A stretch of DNA of 64,000 nucleotides from Thioclava electrotropha. Its GTDB lineage: Bacteria > Pseudomonadota > Alphaproteobacteria > Rhodobacterales > Rhodobacteraceae. Shown one piece after another: positions 1-7,789 of this stretch. The notes below the pieces were generated by a model. That model made no database searches. It had not been told where the DNA came from and worked only from the letters and a program-made list of their open reading frames with translations. The stretch lies in contig NZ_CP053562.1 of the NCBI RefSeq assembly GCF_002085925.2, positions 1,964,001 through 2,028,000 on the forward strand. The letters run 5' to 3'. Both the position numbers and the translations under genes were made by a program. Each line of letters opens with the position of its first letter. Within the stretch, counting starts at the first letter, position 1.

Positions 1-2
1 TG

Positions 3-104
3 CGCAATCAGCTCGCGGCGGTGATGCGCAAGACCGAAACGTCGCGCCAACAGGAGCTGGTGGCCCTTCTGAGCCGCCTTGCTACGATCAATGCGACGGC
101 GTGA
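3..104 (+). CDS. C-terminal fragment of an unidentified protein (5' end outside window)
   Basis: An open frame enters from the left edge and ends at TGA 102-104, giving a 33-residue tail that ends ATINATA. It is hydrophilic, with Lys/Arg/Gln-rich helix-like sequence and no membrane segment. The next gene's ATG at 91 overlaps this stop by 14 bases, which is typical of genes in one transcription unit. Too little is visible to name a family, and the fragment could be a chance open frame. Confidence 0.4.
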   Translation, partial: RNQLAAVMRKTETSRQQELVALLSRLATINATA

Positions 105-1437
105 GCGCATATTTCACCCCCTCGGCTGCGCCCTTGGCGGGCTGGTCGCGCTGGCCGCTCTGACGCCTCCGGTTCAGGCGCAGCCGCCCTCGATGTGGCA
201 GGGCTGGTCGCTCGCGCCGCCCCAACGCGGACCGTTCGTGCCGGGGCTGGGCTCTCAGATCACCGGAGAGGAGGGGCGCGGCGTGGAGTTCGGGCTGCAA
301 GGCCCCGTGCGCCCTCTGCAAATCCTTCCGCAGGCGGGCTGGACCCCGGATTTCTCGACCCGGCCTCAACTCGGTCTGAGCTTCGGGCGCGGCTCCGGTT
401 TCGCGCAGGCGCAAGCTGTGTCGGGTCTGCCGAGTTCCGGTACGCTCCTTCTGACGGGGCCGCGCACGGGACAGGGCAATATCGCGATCGATCTGAACCC
501 GATGCTTGGCGCGGGGGGCACGCTGTCGGGGGCGAATGCGACAGCCTCGCTGTCCCTTCCCGACGGGCATGGCGGCACCGTTCATATCGAGCAACAGTCC
601 TTCTCGCCCGCAGTCACTGGCAATCGCATCGAGACCTACGCGTTTTCGCCCGGCGCAGGCGGAGGAGGCTTCGCGGCGCTCAGTCTCGATGGCGCTTCCG
701 GAGAGGCCACAGCTCTGGCGGCGGTGTTCGATCCGGGCGGGTTCTCCGTCATCGGGCTTGGAGAACCGGACAGCGTGAAGGTCGCGCAACGGGTCAGCGC
801 GCATAGCCGGGTGCGCGAGCTGGGCGGCGTGATCGCGAGCCCGCTGGGTCACAGCCGCGACTGGAGCTGGGGCCCGCGTCTCGGCTTCGGGGATCTGTCG
901 CGCCACACGGGCGAGACCTACACGACGACGGCTTCCCTCACGGCGAGCCGGGCCATCCCGGCCATCGAGAGCGCCCGTCGCACGCGCCTGCACGAGCGCA
1001 GCCAGAGCCTCACCTTGGGGCTGGGCGGGCGGCGTCTGGTGACCAGCGACCTGTCCTTCGGCCTCTATCTCGACCTCGGCGCGAAGGCGGTGTCGGCAAG
1101 CGGGCGCAGTGAGGAAACCCTCTCGATCCCGGGGCTCGCCTCGGCCAGCAACGCGCCCGAGCGGTCCCGATATTCCCGTGTGGAACCGGTCCTGCGGGCG
1201 GGCATGGTGTTCGAACAGCAAATCGGCCGGAACAGCGCCTTCGCCGTCTCTCTGGGGGTGCAGGAGACGGGGCAGGCGTCGCTCATTTCGCGCTCTTCGG
1301 GGACGACGACGGTGGGCTCCGGTTCGGTCTCGGCGGCGGCGCTCTCGACCGCGGGCGAGACCATCCGGCATGACGAAATCCGGTGGCGGCACGGGTTTGA
1401 GGGAACGATCACGTTTAATTTCGTGTACCGTTTCTGA
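91..1437 (+). CDS. Putative outer-membrane beta-barrel protein with signal peptide
   Basis: About 448 residues from the ATG at 91; TTG at 79 is an alternative start. The N-terminus is Arg-rich, then hydrophobic, with a likely signal-peptidase site after an AQA motif. The rest is rich in Gly and Ser with alternating hydrophobic and polar residues. The protein ends in Tyr-Arg-Phe, and a terminal aromatic residue is the usual outer-membrane insertion signal. I do not recognise a named family. The barrel-like C-terminal half suggests an autotransporter-type or porin-like domain. The start overlaps the end of the upstream frame, and an FNR-type box follows directly after the stop. Confidence 0.6.
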   Translation: MRRRERIFHPLGCALGGLVALAALTPPVQAQPPSMWQGWSLAPPQRGPFVPGLGSQITGEEGRGVEFGLQGPVRPLQILPQAGWTPDFSTRPQLGLSFGRGSGFAQAQAVSGLPSSGTLLLTGPRTGQGNIAIDLNPMLGAGGTLSGANATASLSLPDGHGGTVHIEQQSFSPAVTGNRIETYAFSPGAGGGGFAALSLDGASGEATALAAVFDPGGFSVIGLGEPDSVKVAQRVSAHSRVRELGGVIASPLGHSRDWSWGPRLGFGDLSRHTGETYTTTASLTASRAIPAIESARRTRLHERSQSLTLGLGGRRLVTSDLSFGLYLDLGAKAVSASGRSEETLSIPGLASASNAPERSRYSRVEPVLRAGMVFEQQIGRNSAFAVSLGVQETGQASLISRSSGTTTVGSGSVSAAALSTAGETIRHDEIRWRHGFEGTITFNFVYRF

Positions 1438-1440
1438 AGC

Positions 1441-1454
1441 TTGATCACCATCAA
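1441..1454. promoter_or_regulatory. FNR-type box upstream of the response regulator
   Basis: TTGAT-CACC-ATCAA is a perfect match to the FNR/FixK half-sites TTGAT-N4-ATCAA. It lies between the outer-membrane gene and the response regulator. Its centre is 122 bases before the GTG start, so class II activation at -41.5 would leave a leader of about 80 nt. Confidence 0.6.
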
Positions 1455-1569
1455 AGACAGGGCGGACAGGGGGCGCCGATCATGACATAATTCGGGACAG
1501 GGGTTTGCGGTGCCATGGAAAGCGCCGGGACGCTCCCGATAGGTGCGGAGGGGATAGGAGGTCGCGCCT

Positions 1570-2283
1570 GTGGAACAGCAGACAATTCTCGTCGTCGAAG
1601 ATGATCCTTGCGTACGCGGAGCGCTGCGGGACTGCCTTGAGGCGGAAGGCTGGGCGGTACGCGAGGCATCGGACGCCACTGGCATGATGCAAGAGATCGA
1701 AGCGGGCGACGTCGATCTCGTGACACTCGATCTGGGGCTGGGCGCGGATGACGGGCTCGCACTCGCCCGTGTCCTGCGCGGGCGCAGCAATATTCCCGTC
1801 ATCTTCATCACGGGGCAAGGGCAACCGCTCGACCGGGTGCGCGGTCTGGAGGCGGGGGCGGATGACTACATCGTCAAACCCTTCGCCGCGCGCGAGGTCG
1901 CGATCCGCATCCGTCGGGTGCTCGATGGCTATCGGACCCGCAACCTGCCGCGCGAGCGGCTGCGCATCGATCACAGCAGTATCGACCTGCGTCACGGCGT
2001 GATCGAGCATAATGACGGTCGCCGCGAGGATCTGACCGGAACGGAGGCGAAACTGCTCGAACTGTTCCTCAGCCGCCCGGAGCAGGTGCTCTCGCGCGAC
2101 GACATCAACCGGGTGCTGCACGGGCGCGACTGGTCGCCCTATGACCGGACCATCGACACCCATATCGCCCGGCTTCGACGCAAGATCGAACCGGCGGATG
2201 ATGCCAATCGGATGATCCGATCCGTACGCGGCGTGGGCTATGTCTTCACCGGCCAGATCACGGGGGAGGTCCCTCCGGCTTGA
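1570..2283 (+). CDS. OmpR/PhoB-family response regulator
   Basis: 237 residues. The receiver domain covers about residues 5-118, with acidic pocket E10/D11/D12, phosphoacceptor D54, a Thr near 81 and Lys103 in the VKPF motif. A winged-helix Trans_reg_C domain covers about 135-230 and ends with the usual RGVGYVF strand. The start is GTG behind an AGGAGG ribosome-binding site. The gene converges on the hybrid kinase gene and overlaps it by 26 bp, so the two are neighbours but not co-transcribed. An FNR-type box at 1441-1454 suggests oxygen-dependent expression. The target genes are unknown. Confidence 0.92.
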   Translation: MEQQTILVVEDDPCVRGALRDCLEAEGWAVREASDATGMMQEIEAGDVDLVTLDLGLGADDGLALARVLRGRSNIPVIFITGQGQPLDRVRGLEAGADDYIVKPFAAREVAIRIRRVLDGYRTRNLPRERLRIDHSSIDLRHGVIEHNDGRREDLTGTEAKLLELFLSRPEQVLSRDDINRVLHGRDWSPYDRTIDTHIARLRRKIEPADDANRMIRSVRGVGYVFTGQITGEVPPA

Positions 2284-4258
2284 GCGCACGCGCGACCGCC
2301 GCACTCAACGTCGAGAGAGAATAGGGCTTCGTGAGCAATTCCACCTCGCGTTCGGCTTCGGGGCGCCCGGAGAAATGCTCGGACGTATGGCCAGAGGTCA
2401 GAAGGACGGGCAATGCGGGATCGCGGGCGCGGGCGCGATCGACAAGGTCGAAGCCCGAAAAGGTGCCGGGCAGCACGACGTCGGAAAACAGTAGCTCGAC
2501 CGGCTCGCCCGCCTCGATCTGCTCCAGCGCCTCGGACGCGTTCGCGGCCTCGATCACCGCGTAGCCCAGAGCCTCCAGCCGGTCGAGAACCGCCTCGCGT
2601 ACGAGCGGATCGTCCTCGACCACCAGCACCAGCTGACCATCGCCCATTCGCAGCGCGTCGTGATGGTCGGCAGGCGCGGGCGTGGGCTCCCCCTCGGTCT
2701 CGGGCAGATAGAGCGTGATCGTGGTGCCTTTGTCGGGGGCGGTGTCGATGTGTAGAAACCCGCCCGCCCGCGCGACCGAACTCGCCACGCTGGTCAGACC
2801 GAGCCCGTTCCCGACATGCGCATCCTTGGTGGTGAAAAACGGATCGAGAGCCTGCCTGCGCACGTCCGGGGGCATGCCTTGCCCGGTATCGGTCACGCTC
2901 ACCGTGAGGAAGCAGCCCGGCCGCGCGCCGTCGATCTCGGCGGCCTGATGCGCGTCAAACCGCGCGCAGCCGGTCTGAATGGTGATCGTACCGGTGGCCG
3001 TCATCGCGTCGCGCGCATTGATGACGAGATTGAGCAGCGCGCCGTCCAACTCCCCGCGATCCATGTAGATCTGGCCATGATCGGCGCCGGGCAGGAGACG
3101 CAGATGCACCTGTTCGCCCAGCACCCGCTCTAGCAGCGTCCATGTCTCGGCGAGTTGCGCATCGAGGTCGAAGCACACCGGTTTCGGCGTCCGCGCTCCG
3201 GCAAGCGCCAGAAGCCGCTGATTGAACCCAGCGCCGATCTGCGTCGCGTCGATCGCGCGTTCCAGATGGTCACGCGCGATCTCGGCCATCTCGGCGCGCG
3301 AGGCAAGCTCCAGATTGGACAGGATGACGGTCAGCAAATTGTTGAAGTCATGTGCAATCAGGCCTGCCATTCGGCCCACGGTTTCCAGCCGCTGCGCCTG
3401 TACCAGCGCCTCCGATATCCGCGCGCGTTCCGTGCGATCGAGGATCGCGCCGACGACGCCCAGCGGACGGGGCGGATCGCAGGCCTCGTCGAACCGGATA
3501 TTGCCGCGCAACTCGATCACTTTGGGCTCGGCGCTATCGGCGAGCTTGAACTCGATCGAGAACTTTCGGCTGCCCGTCGGGTCCAGCGCCGCGCGATAGA
3601 CCGCGTCGAACTGCGCACGATCTTCCGGCGCGGCGAGGGCGAGCCATTTCTCGTAGCTGTCGGGCACCTCCTGCGTCTCCAGAAGCTGCCGGGCGGATCC
3701 GGTCGCGAGGAACGCATCGCGGTCGAAATCCACCTCGAACAGGGCGATCCCGGCGGCATCCATCGCCTCGGCGATCCGTTCCGCGCGCAGGGCGGTCGGC
3801 GGCTGTAGCTCCTTCCCGGCGCTGATATTCTCGATGATGAGGATGATCCCCGCGACGCCGCCGTCGCGGTGGATCGGTGCGGCAATCCAGCGGTTCCGGA
3901 TCACACGCCCATCGGGGAGCGTCGTCCGGGTCTCGTCGCATTGCACGACCTCTCCGGCGAGCGCTTTATCGCGCGCGGCGGGGTAGCCCTCTGGCAGCCA
4001 GGGCAGCAGGTCGCCGTCACCCGGTCCGCTCGCGCCGGAGAGATCGACGCCGTAGCTCTCCTGAAACGCCGCCGAGGTCGCAACCAGACGCGTTGCGGTG
4101 TCGAACACCGCGACCGGGATCGGCATCAGAGAGATCATGTCTCCCATACCATCGGCAAGCGCCGTGCGCGAGGCATGCGTCTTCGATCCGGTCTCTTCGC
4201 GTTTGGAATTTACCACTGGCGCCACCTCATTTCGCGCTTGGCACCACTCCCTGATCAC
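2258..4258 (-). CDS. Cytosolic PAS-domain hybrid histidine kinase with C-terminal receiver
   Basis: 666 residues from a GTG at 4258. An in-frame GTG about 15 codons further in has a better Shine-Dalgarno (GAGG) and may be the true start. Two PAS-like regions lie at about 40-145 and 160-280. The HisKA H-box has phosphoacceptor His303 in AHDFNNLLT. HATPase motifs are the N-box around Asn414, DTGQGM at about 457-462 and NGLGL at about 484. A receiver domain at about 543-660 has E548/D549/D550 and phosphoacceptor D593. No membrane segment is seen, so the sensor is probably cytoplasmic. The D593 receiver may act as a shuttle or phosphate sink. Pairing with the convergent response regulator is inferred from position only. 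Confidence 0.9.
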   Translation of the reverse strand: MIREWCQARNEVAPVVNSKREETGSKTHASRTALADGMGDMISLMPIPVAVFDTATRLVATSAAFQESYGVDLSGASGPGDGDLLPWLPEGYPAARDKALAGEVVQCDETRTTLPDGRVIRNRWIAAPIHRDGGVAGIILIIENISAGKELQPPTALRAERIAEAMDAAGIALFEVDFDRDAFLATGSARQLLETQEVPDSYEKWLALAAPEDRAQFDAVYRAALDPTGSRKFSIEFKLADSAEPKVIELRGNIRFDEACDPPRPLGVVGAILDRTERARISEALVQAQRLETVGRMAGLIAHDFNNLLTVILSNLELASRAEMAEIARDHLERAIDATQIGAGFNQRLLALAGARTPKPVCFDLDAQLAETWTLLERVLGEQVHLRLLPGADHGQIYMDRGELDGALLNLVINARDAMTATGTITIQTGCARFDAHQAAEIDGARPGCFLTVSVTDTGQGMPPDVRRQALDPFFTTKDAHVGNGLGLTSVASSVARAGGFLHIDTAPDKGTTITLYLPETEGEPTPAPADHHDALRMGDGQLVLVVEDDPLVREAVLDRLEALGYAVIEAANASEALEQIEAGEPVELLFSDVVLPGTFSGFDLVDRARARDPALPVLLTSGHTSEHFSGRPEAEREVELLTKPYSLSTLSAAVARALKPEGPPP

Positions 4259-4375
4259 TCATGAAATCATACTCGGTTTCGTGTCCCGCCGTGGAGGAAA
4301 GACGAAAAATCGCACAAAACTATACCTGCCGGGCCCGCCGCTGAGAAGCAGATCCGGCCTTCCCATTGCGGTCGC

Positions 4376-4810
4376 TCAGACCGGGGTCGCGTGGCGGTGC
4401 TCGCCGAAACCCGCCCCTTGCAGGGAGGTCATTAACAGGTCCTGCACCTGCTTCTGGCTGTCGAACACCGCCTCCGTCATCTCCTCGGCATATTGCCCCC
4501 AGAGGCGGCGATAGAGCGCGGAATAATCGTCGATCGCGCCGGAGTAAAACTCCGACCAGGCGGAGGCGATTGCAGCGGGATCGCCGGGATTGGACAGGCT
4601 GGCGAGCAGGGCGCGGTCGCAGGTGATGCGATCGGTGGTGAAGCGCAGCCATTCCTGATTGAGCTGCAACAGTCGATCGGCCGCTTGAGTTTGCATCGCG
4701 ACGAACGGGCCAAGCAGTGCCGGGTCCGGCCCGTCGGGCGGAAGCAGGCGCTTCACGAGCTCAGCATAGCCCGCGTTGGTGCGGGCGGTCGCGTCGGATT
4801 TGCGTGGCAT
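4376..4810 (-). CDS. Phasin-family protein (polyhydroxyalkanoate granule-associated)
   Basis: 144 residues from the ATG at 4810, chosen because GGGAGG lies just upstream; a longer frame extends to 4873 without such a site. The protein is helical and amphipathic. It contains an AWSEFYSGAIDDY segment followed by Gln-rich helix, the pattern seen in phasins that coat PHA granules. There is no signal peptide. An FNR-type box at 4873-4886 sits about 70 bases before the start, well placed for class II activation. That would fit carbon storage under low oxygen. The family call is from overall pattern, not a strict motif. Confidence 0.7.
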   Translation of the reverse strand: MPRKSDATARTNAGYAELVKRLLPPDGPDPALLGPFVAMQTQAADRLLQLNQEWLRFTTDRITCDRALLASLSNPGDPAAIASAWSEFYSGAIDDYSALYRRLWGQYAEEMTEAVFDSQKQVQDLLMTSLQGAGFGEHRHATPV

Positions 4811-4872
4811 AGGGGCCTCCCGGGATGTGATCTGACACATCGCGAGCTTTGCCGCGCGTGAGGCCGCGCGCA

Positions 4873-4886
4873 TTGACCACGATCAA
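4873..4886. promoter_or_regulatory. FNR-type box upstream of the phasin gene
   Basis: TTGAC-CACG-ATCAA matches TTGAY-N4-RTCAA. It lies between the 3' end of the fnr-like gene and the phasin start, centred about 70 bases before the ATG. If the box is at -41.5 the leader would be about 28 nt. Confidence 0.6.
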
Positions 4887-4942
4887 TGCAGGTTGCGCGA
4901 TGTGTGATCCACCGAGACATTCCGGGCCGGCGCGTCCTCGTT

Positions 4943-5818
4943 CTATCGCTGCCCTCCGCGTGTGGCGAAGTCCGGTGTGCGCCCGGGCGCATGTCCCTCG
5001 GACCCGAGCTTTGAGACGGCGGCTTTTCCGCCCCTGGACCATGTCTCGCGTTGAGACAGGCGCGGTGCGGGATCGGGCTCGGCAAGGGCCGCGCCGATCC
5101 GCTCGTTCTGGTATTTGGCAAGCCGCCGCAGTCGTCCGAGATCCCTGACTTCGAGATGGTCGGGCGCAAGCAGGCGGATCGCGCCGCGCTCTTCGATCTG
5201 GTGCAGCGCGCGGCACAGGGTCTCCACCGTCATGTCCAACAGCGACGCCAGATCGCGCCGGGTCAGCACGATGCGAATTTGCGGTGTGCTGCCGTCGGGT
5301 GCACCGGGGAGCTGTTCGATCAGCCAAAGCGCGAGCCGCTGCACGGTGCTGCGCCCGCGCATTTTCACGACGCTCAACTGCAGCTCTTCGAACTGCCGGT
5401 TGAGCGCCGACAGACAGCCGCGGAAGATTTGCGGATGCGTTTGCAGGAAATTGTGCCATGTCTGGCGCGGCATCCAGCAGATCGCGGTATCGGTGGCGGC
5501 CTCGCTGGAAAACCCGTTCACCTCGCGGTCCGGATCCCCGATCAGGTGCCCCGCGCGTAGGATTTGCAGAACGTATTCGTCCCCGCCTTCGGTCAGAACG
5601 ACGACCTTCACCAGCCCGGAGGCGACGATGCCGACCCGTTCCGCCACTTCGCCCTGAGCCGCGATCTCGGCCCCCTGGTGATAGGTTTCACGATAGCTTC
5701 GATGCGCAAAATCGAGGAGCGCTTCGCTCTCGAAGGCGCTACAAAGTCCTGTCTGGCGCGCGATGCAGTCCTCGCATTTCGCGTCGACTTGCGGCCGTAT
5801 GGCCTGAGTATTGAACAT
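4943..5818 (-). CDS. fnrL: Crp/Fnr-family regulator, FnrL/FnrN-like oxygen sensor
   Basis: 291 residues from the ATG at 5818, behind a G-rich Shine-Dalgarno. The N-terminus has C15, C18 and C26 (C-x2-C-x7-C), and a fourth cysteine is at C114. This is the arrangement that binds the oxygen-labile [4Fe-4S] cluster in FNR proteins. A cyclic-nucleotide-binding fold covers about 30-140 and a Crp-type helix-turn-helix about 170-225. The recognition helix reads TVETLCRAL, so the Ser of the usual E-x-x-S-R is Cys here. The C-terminus is about 50 residues longer than E. coli FNR. Several FNR-type boxes lie close by. A specialised paralogue rather than the main FnrL remains possible. Confidence 0.85.
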   Translation of the reverse strand: MFNTQAIRPQVDAKCEDCIARQTGLCSAFESEALLDFAHRSYRETYHQGAEIAAQGEVAERVGIVASGLVKVVVLTEGGDEYVLQILRAGHLIGDPDREVNGFSSEAATDTAICWMPRQTWHNFLQTHPQIFRGCLSALNRQFEELQLSVVKMRGRSTVQRLALWLIEQLPGAPDGSTPQIRIVLTRRDLASLLDMTVETLCRALHQIEERGAIRLLAPDHLEVRDLGRLRRLAKYQNERIGAALAEPDPAPRLSQRETWSRGGKAAVSKLGSEGHAPGRTPDFATRGGQR

Positions 5819-5966
5819 ATTCCCCCCCTTTATGCCCCCCGATCGATGGCAGTGGTCGGGCAACACGCGTCTTTTGTGACTGCAGGAATCTTGCCGCCTC
5901 AGGGGCCATCTGTCAGGCGAGAAATTGTAGAGAAATGTAGATTCCCGAAATATGAGAGGCATTTCG

Positions 5967-5981
5967 CGCAATAATATTGCG
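5967..5981. promoter_or_regulatory. Perfect dyad upstream of fnrL, possible operator
   Basis: CGCAATA-A-TATTGCG is a perfect 7-bp inverted repeat in an AT-rich patch about 150 bases before the fnrL start. It does not fit the FNR consensus. It may be an operator for another regulator; no factor can be assigned. Confidence 0.35.
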
Positions 5982-6387
5982 TATCGTGGCGCGCTCACTG
6001 ATCTGCAGTGCGCCATCGGCGGAGTTTTGAAATGCGCATGAAAACGGCCCCGCCGGCCGAGCCTTGGGGACAGACGCGCGGTGGCCGGCGGGTTTCGCGA
6101 AAGGCTCTTCGAGCAGACTCGAACGGGTGAGGTAGCCCCAACCCTCCGCGAATATCCAAGTATACCCCCGCGCGGCGCGCGCGGCATTATTGGGCGTCAA
6201 TCGCAGCCATGACCGCGCAGGCTGCGGCCCTTCGTCAGGTTGCGCATCAGCGCTCGGGTTTCGGTCCGCGCTCCGACCCAGTTCAGTGCCTGAAGTGTGA
6301 AAAGACGTGTTGCCCCTCCGGGCGCCCTGCGTGGATTGGCAAAACCCCGCCCAGAGAGCGCACCGAACCGGGTCTGCGCGGTTTGCA

Positions 6388-6401
6388 TTGACGGCGGTCA
6401 A
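6388..6401. promoter_or_regulatory. FNR-type box upstream of small HTH-like gene
   Basis: TTGAC-GGCG-GTCAA is a symmetric match to TTGAY-N4-RTCAA. It is centred about 73 bases before the ATG at 6468, nearly the same geometry as the phasin box. Confidence 0.6.
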
Positions 6402-6467
6402 TGGCGCGGCGGGCCGGATGCGGTTTAGCTGAACGGGCCTCATAGCCAAGCTCGAAGGAGTGTGCGG

Positions 6468-6791
6468 ATGTTTCGTTGGATCACCCCAGAAAACAGCCCT
6501 GACCTTCTACCGCTGCCGCGTAAGCCACGGCAGGACAGCCGCGCGACGAAGACCATTCCCTGGCCTTTGTCGGGCGCGCGCGCTGAGAAAACGGGACCGG
6601 ATCGCGCGCTGGAAGTTTCGGCGCTGAGCGATCTCGGGCTCTCGACGCAGGAAATCGCGCGCTATCTCGGCCTCGCCCTGCAGGAGGTCGCCCGGCTGCA
6701 AGAGTCGGATCTCGACCTCGGCGCAAGCCTCGACAACAACATGACCCCGGTCTATCGCAGCCGTGCGGACGGGATGCGCCGCGTGGGCTGA
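6468..6791 (+). CDS. Small hypothetical protein with helix-turn-helix-like segment
   Basis: 107 residues. The ATG at 6468 is preferred over GTG at 6462 because AAGGAG ends only one base before the GTG but seven before the ATG. The N-terminal half is basic and Pro-rich. Residues about 50-80 (LSTQEIARYLGLALQEV) resemble a helix-turn-helix of the kind that reads 'the next level of a ladder' in small DNA-binding proteins. There is no membrane or signal sequence. The FNR-type box at 6388-6401 suggests anaerobic expression. The family is not recognised. Confidence 0.65.
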   Translation: MFRWITPENSPDLLPLPRKPRQDSRATKTIPWPLSGARAEKTGPDRALEVSALSDLGLSTQEIARYLGLALQEVARLQESDLDLGASLDNNMTPVYRSRADGMRRVG

Positions 6792-6807
6792 GCGGGCAGC
6801 TCTGCGA

Positions 6808-7776
6808 TCACCCGCGGGTCATTGTCACCGCCATCTGGCAGAGAATCTCGAACATCACCGAGACGCCGAGGAAAGCGGTCGCACCGGAGGCGTCGAAGGG
6901 CGGGGAGACCTCGACCAGATCGGCGCCGACGATGTTGACCCTGTCGAGCAGGCGGATCACCTGCAGCGCCTGATAGGAATTCGGGCCGCCCACTTCGGGT
7001 GTGCCGGTGCCGGGGGCGAAGGCCGGGTCGATGAAGTCGATATCGTAGGAGAGATAGGTGGGCTTGGTGCCGACGATCTCGCGCGCTTCCGCCATCACAT
7101 CCTCGACGCCGCGGGCATGGAACTCCTCGATCGGGATCACGCGCACGCCGACGCTATCGGCGAAATCGCGATCCTCGCTGTCATAGGTCGAGCCGCGAAT
7201 GCCGATCTGCACGACGCGTTTCGGGTCCAAGAGACTCTCTTCGATGGCGCGGCGGAAGGGCGTGCCGTGGGTGTACATATTGCCGCCGAAATAGCTGTGG
7301 AACAGGTCGGTATGGCTGTCGAAATGCACCATGCCGAGCGGCTCGGGCGTGCCCAGCGCGCGCAGGATCGGCAGCGAATTGAGGTGGTCGCCGCCTGCCG
7401 TGATCGGGCGGATGCCATGGGCGCGGACGGTCTCGAAGAACCGGGTGATCCGGTCCATCGCATCCTGAATGTCGGCGGGGTTCGGGGCCACGTCGCCGAG
7501 GTCGGCGCAGTTGACCATCTCGAAGGGGCGCACGCCGGTCGCACCGTTCTGCGCGCGGATCATCGTCGAGAGATCGCGCAGTTGGCGTGGCCCGTGGCGC
7601 GGGCCGGGACGGTTGGTGGTGCCGGAATCCCAGGGGCTGCCGATGAACCCGACCTGCACATCCTTCAGGCGCGGATTGTCGAGTTCGACATGCGGCAGGC
7701 GCATGAAGGTCGGCACGCCCGCGAAGCGCGGCAGATCGAAGCCGGAAACCGGGTGGAAAAAGGAATCGCTGGACAT
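6808..7776 (-). CDS. Ureohydrolase (agmatinase/arginase superfamily), specificity unknown
   Basis: 322 residues, full length for the family. Binuclear metal motifs are GGDH (128-131), DSHTD (153-157, usually DAHxD) and SYDIDFIDP (243-251), followed by the APGTGTP loop. These enzymes hydrolyse a guanidino group to urea and an amine. It is the last gene of the operon that starts with a TauA-like binding protein, 13 bases after an SDR gene. The catabolic context and divergence from the second ureohydrolase at 44229-45218 argue against assuming agmatine. Guanidinobutyrate, guanidinopropionate or a related compound is possible. Confidence 0.88.
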   Translation of the reverse strand: MSSDSFFHPVSGFDLPRFAGVPTFMRLPHVELDNPRLKDVQVGFIGSPWDSGTTNRPGPRHGPRQLRDLSTMIRAQNGATGVRPFEMVNCADLGDVAPNPADIQDAMDRITRFFETVRAHGIRPITAGGDHLNSLPILRALGTPEPLGMVHFDSHTDLFHSYFGGNMYTHGTPFRRAIEESLLDPKRVVQIGIRGSTYDSEDRDFADSVGVRVIPIEEFHARGVEDVMAEAREIVGTKPTYLSYDIDFIDPAFAPGTGTPEVGGPNSYQALQVIRLLDRVNIVGADLVEVSPPFDASGATAFLGVSVMFEILCQMAVTMTRG

Positions 7777-7789
7777 GGGGTCGCTCCTG

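Larger units (their letters stand above)
5819..6467. other. Intergenic region between divergent fnrL and small HTH-like gene
   Basis: 649 bases with no credible gene; the long minus-strand frame here has no ribosome-binding site or domain. It holds the fnrL promoter side with a perfect 15-bp dyad at 5967-5981, and an FNR-type box at 6388-6401 next to the plus-strand gene. I see no tRNA or other RNA gene. Confidence 0.6.

Noticed and set aside
2258..2304. Possible frameshift joining response regulator and kinase
   Set aside because: The genes are on opposite strands and both end with normal stops, so it is an ordinary convergent overlap.
5913..6449. 178-residue minus-strand frame before the small HTH-like gene
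   Set aside because: No ribosome-binding site or domain, and it spans the FNR-type box; it is non-coding GC-rich sequence.
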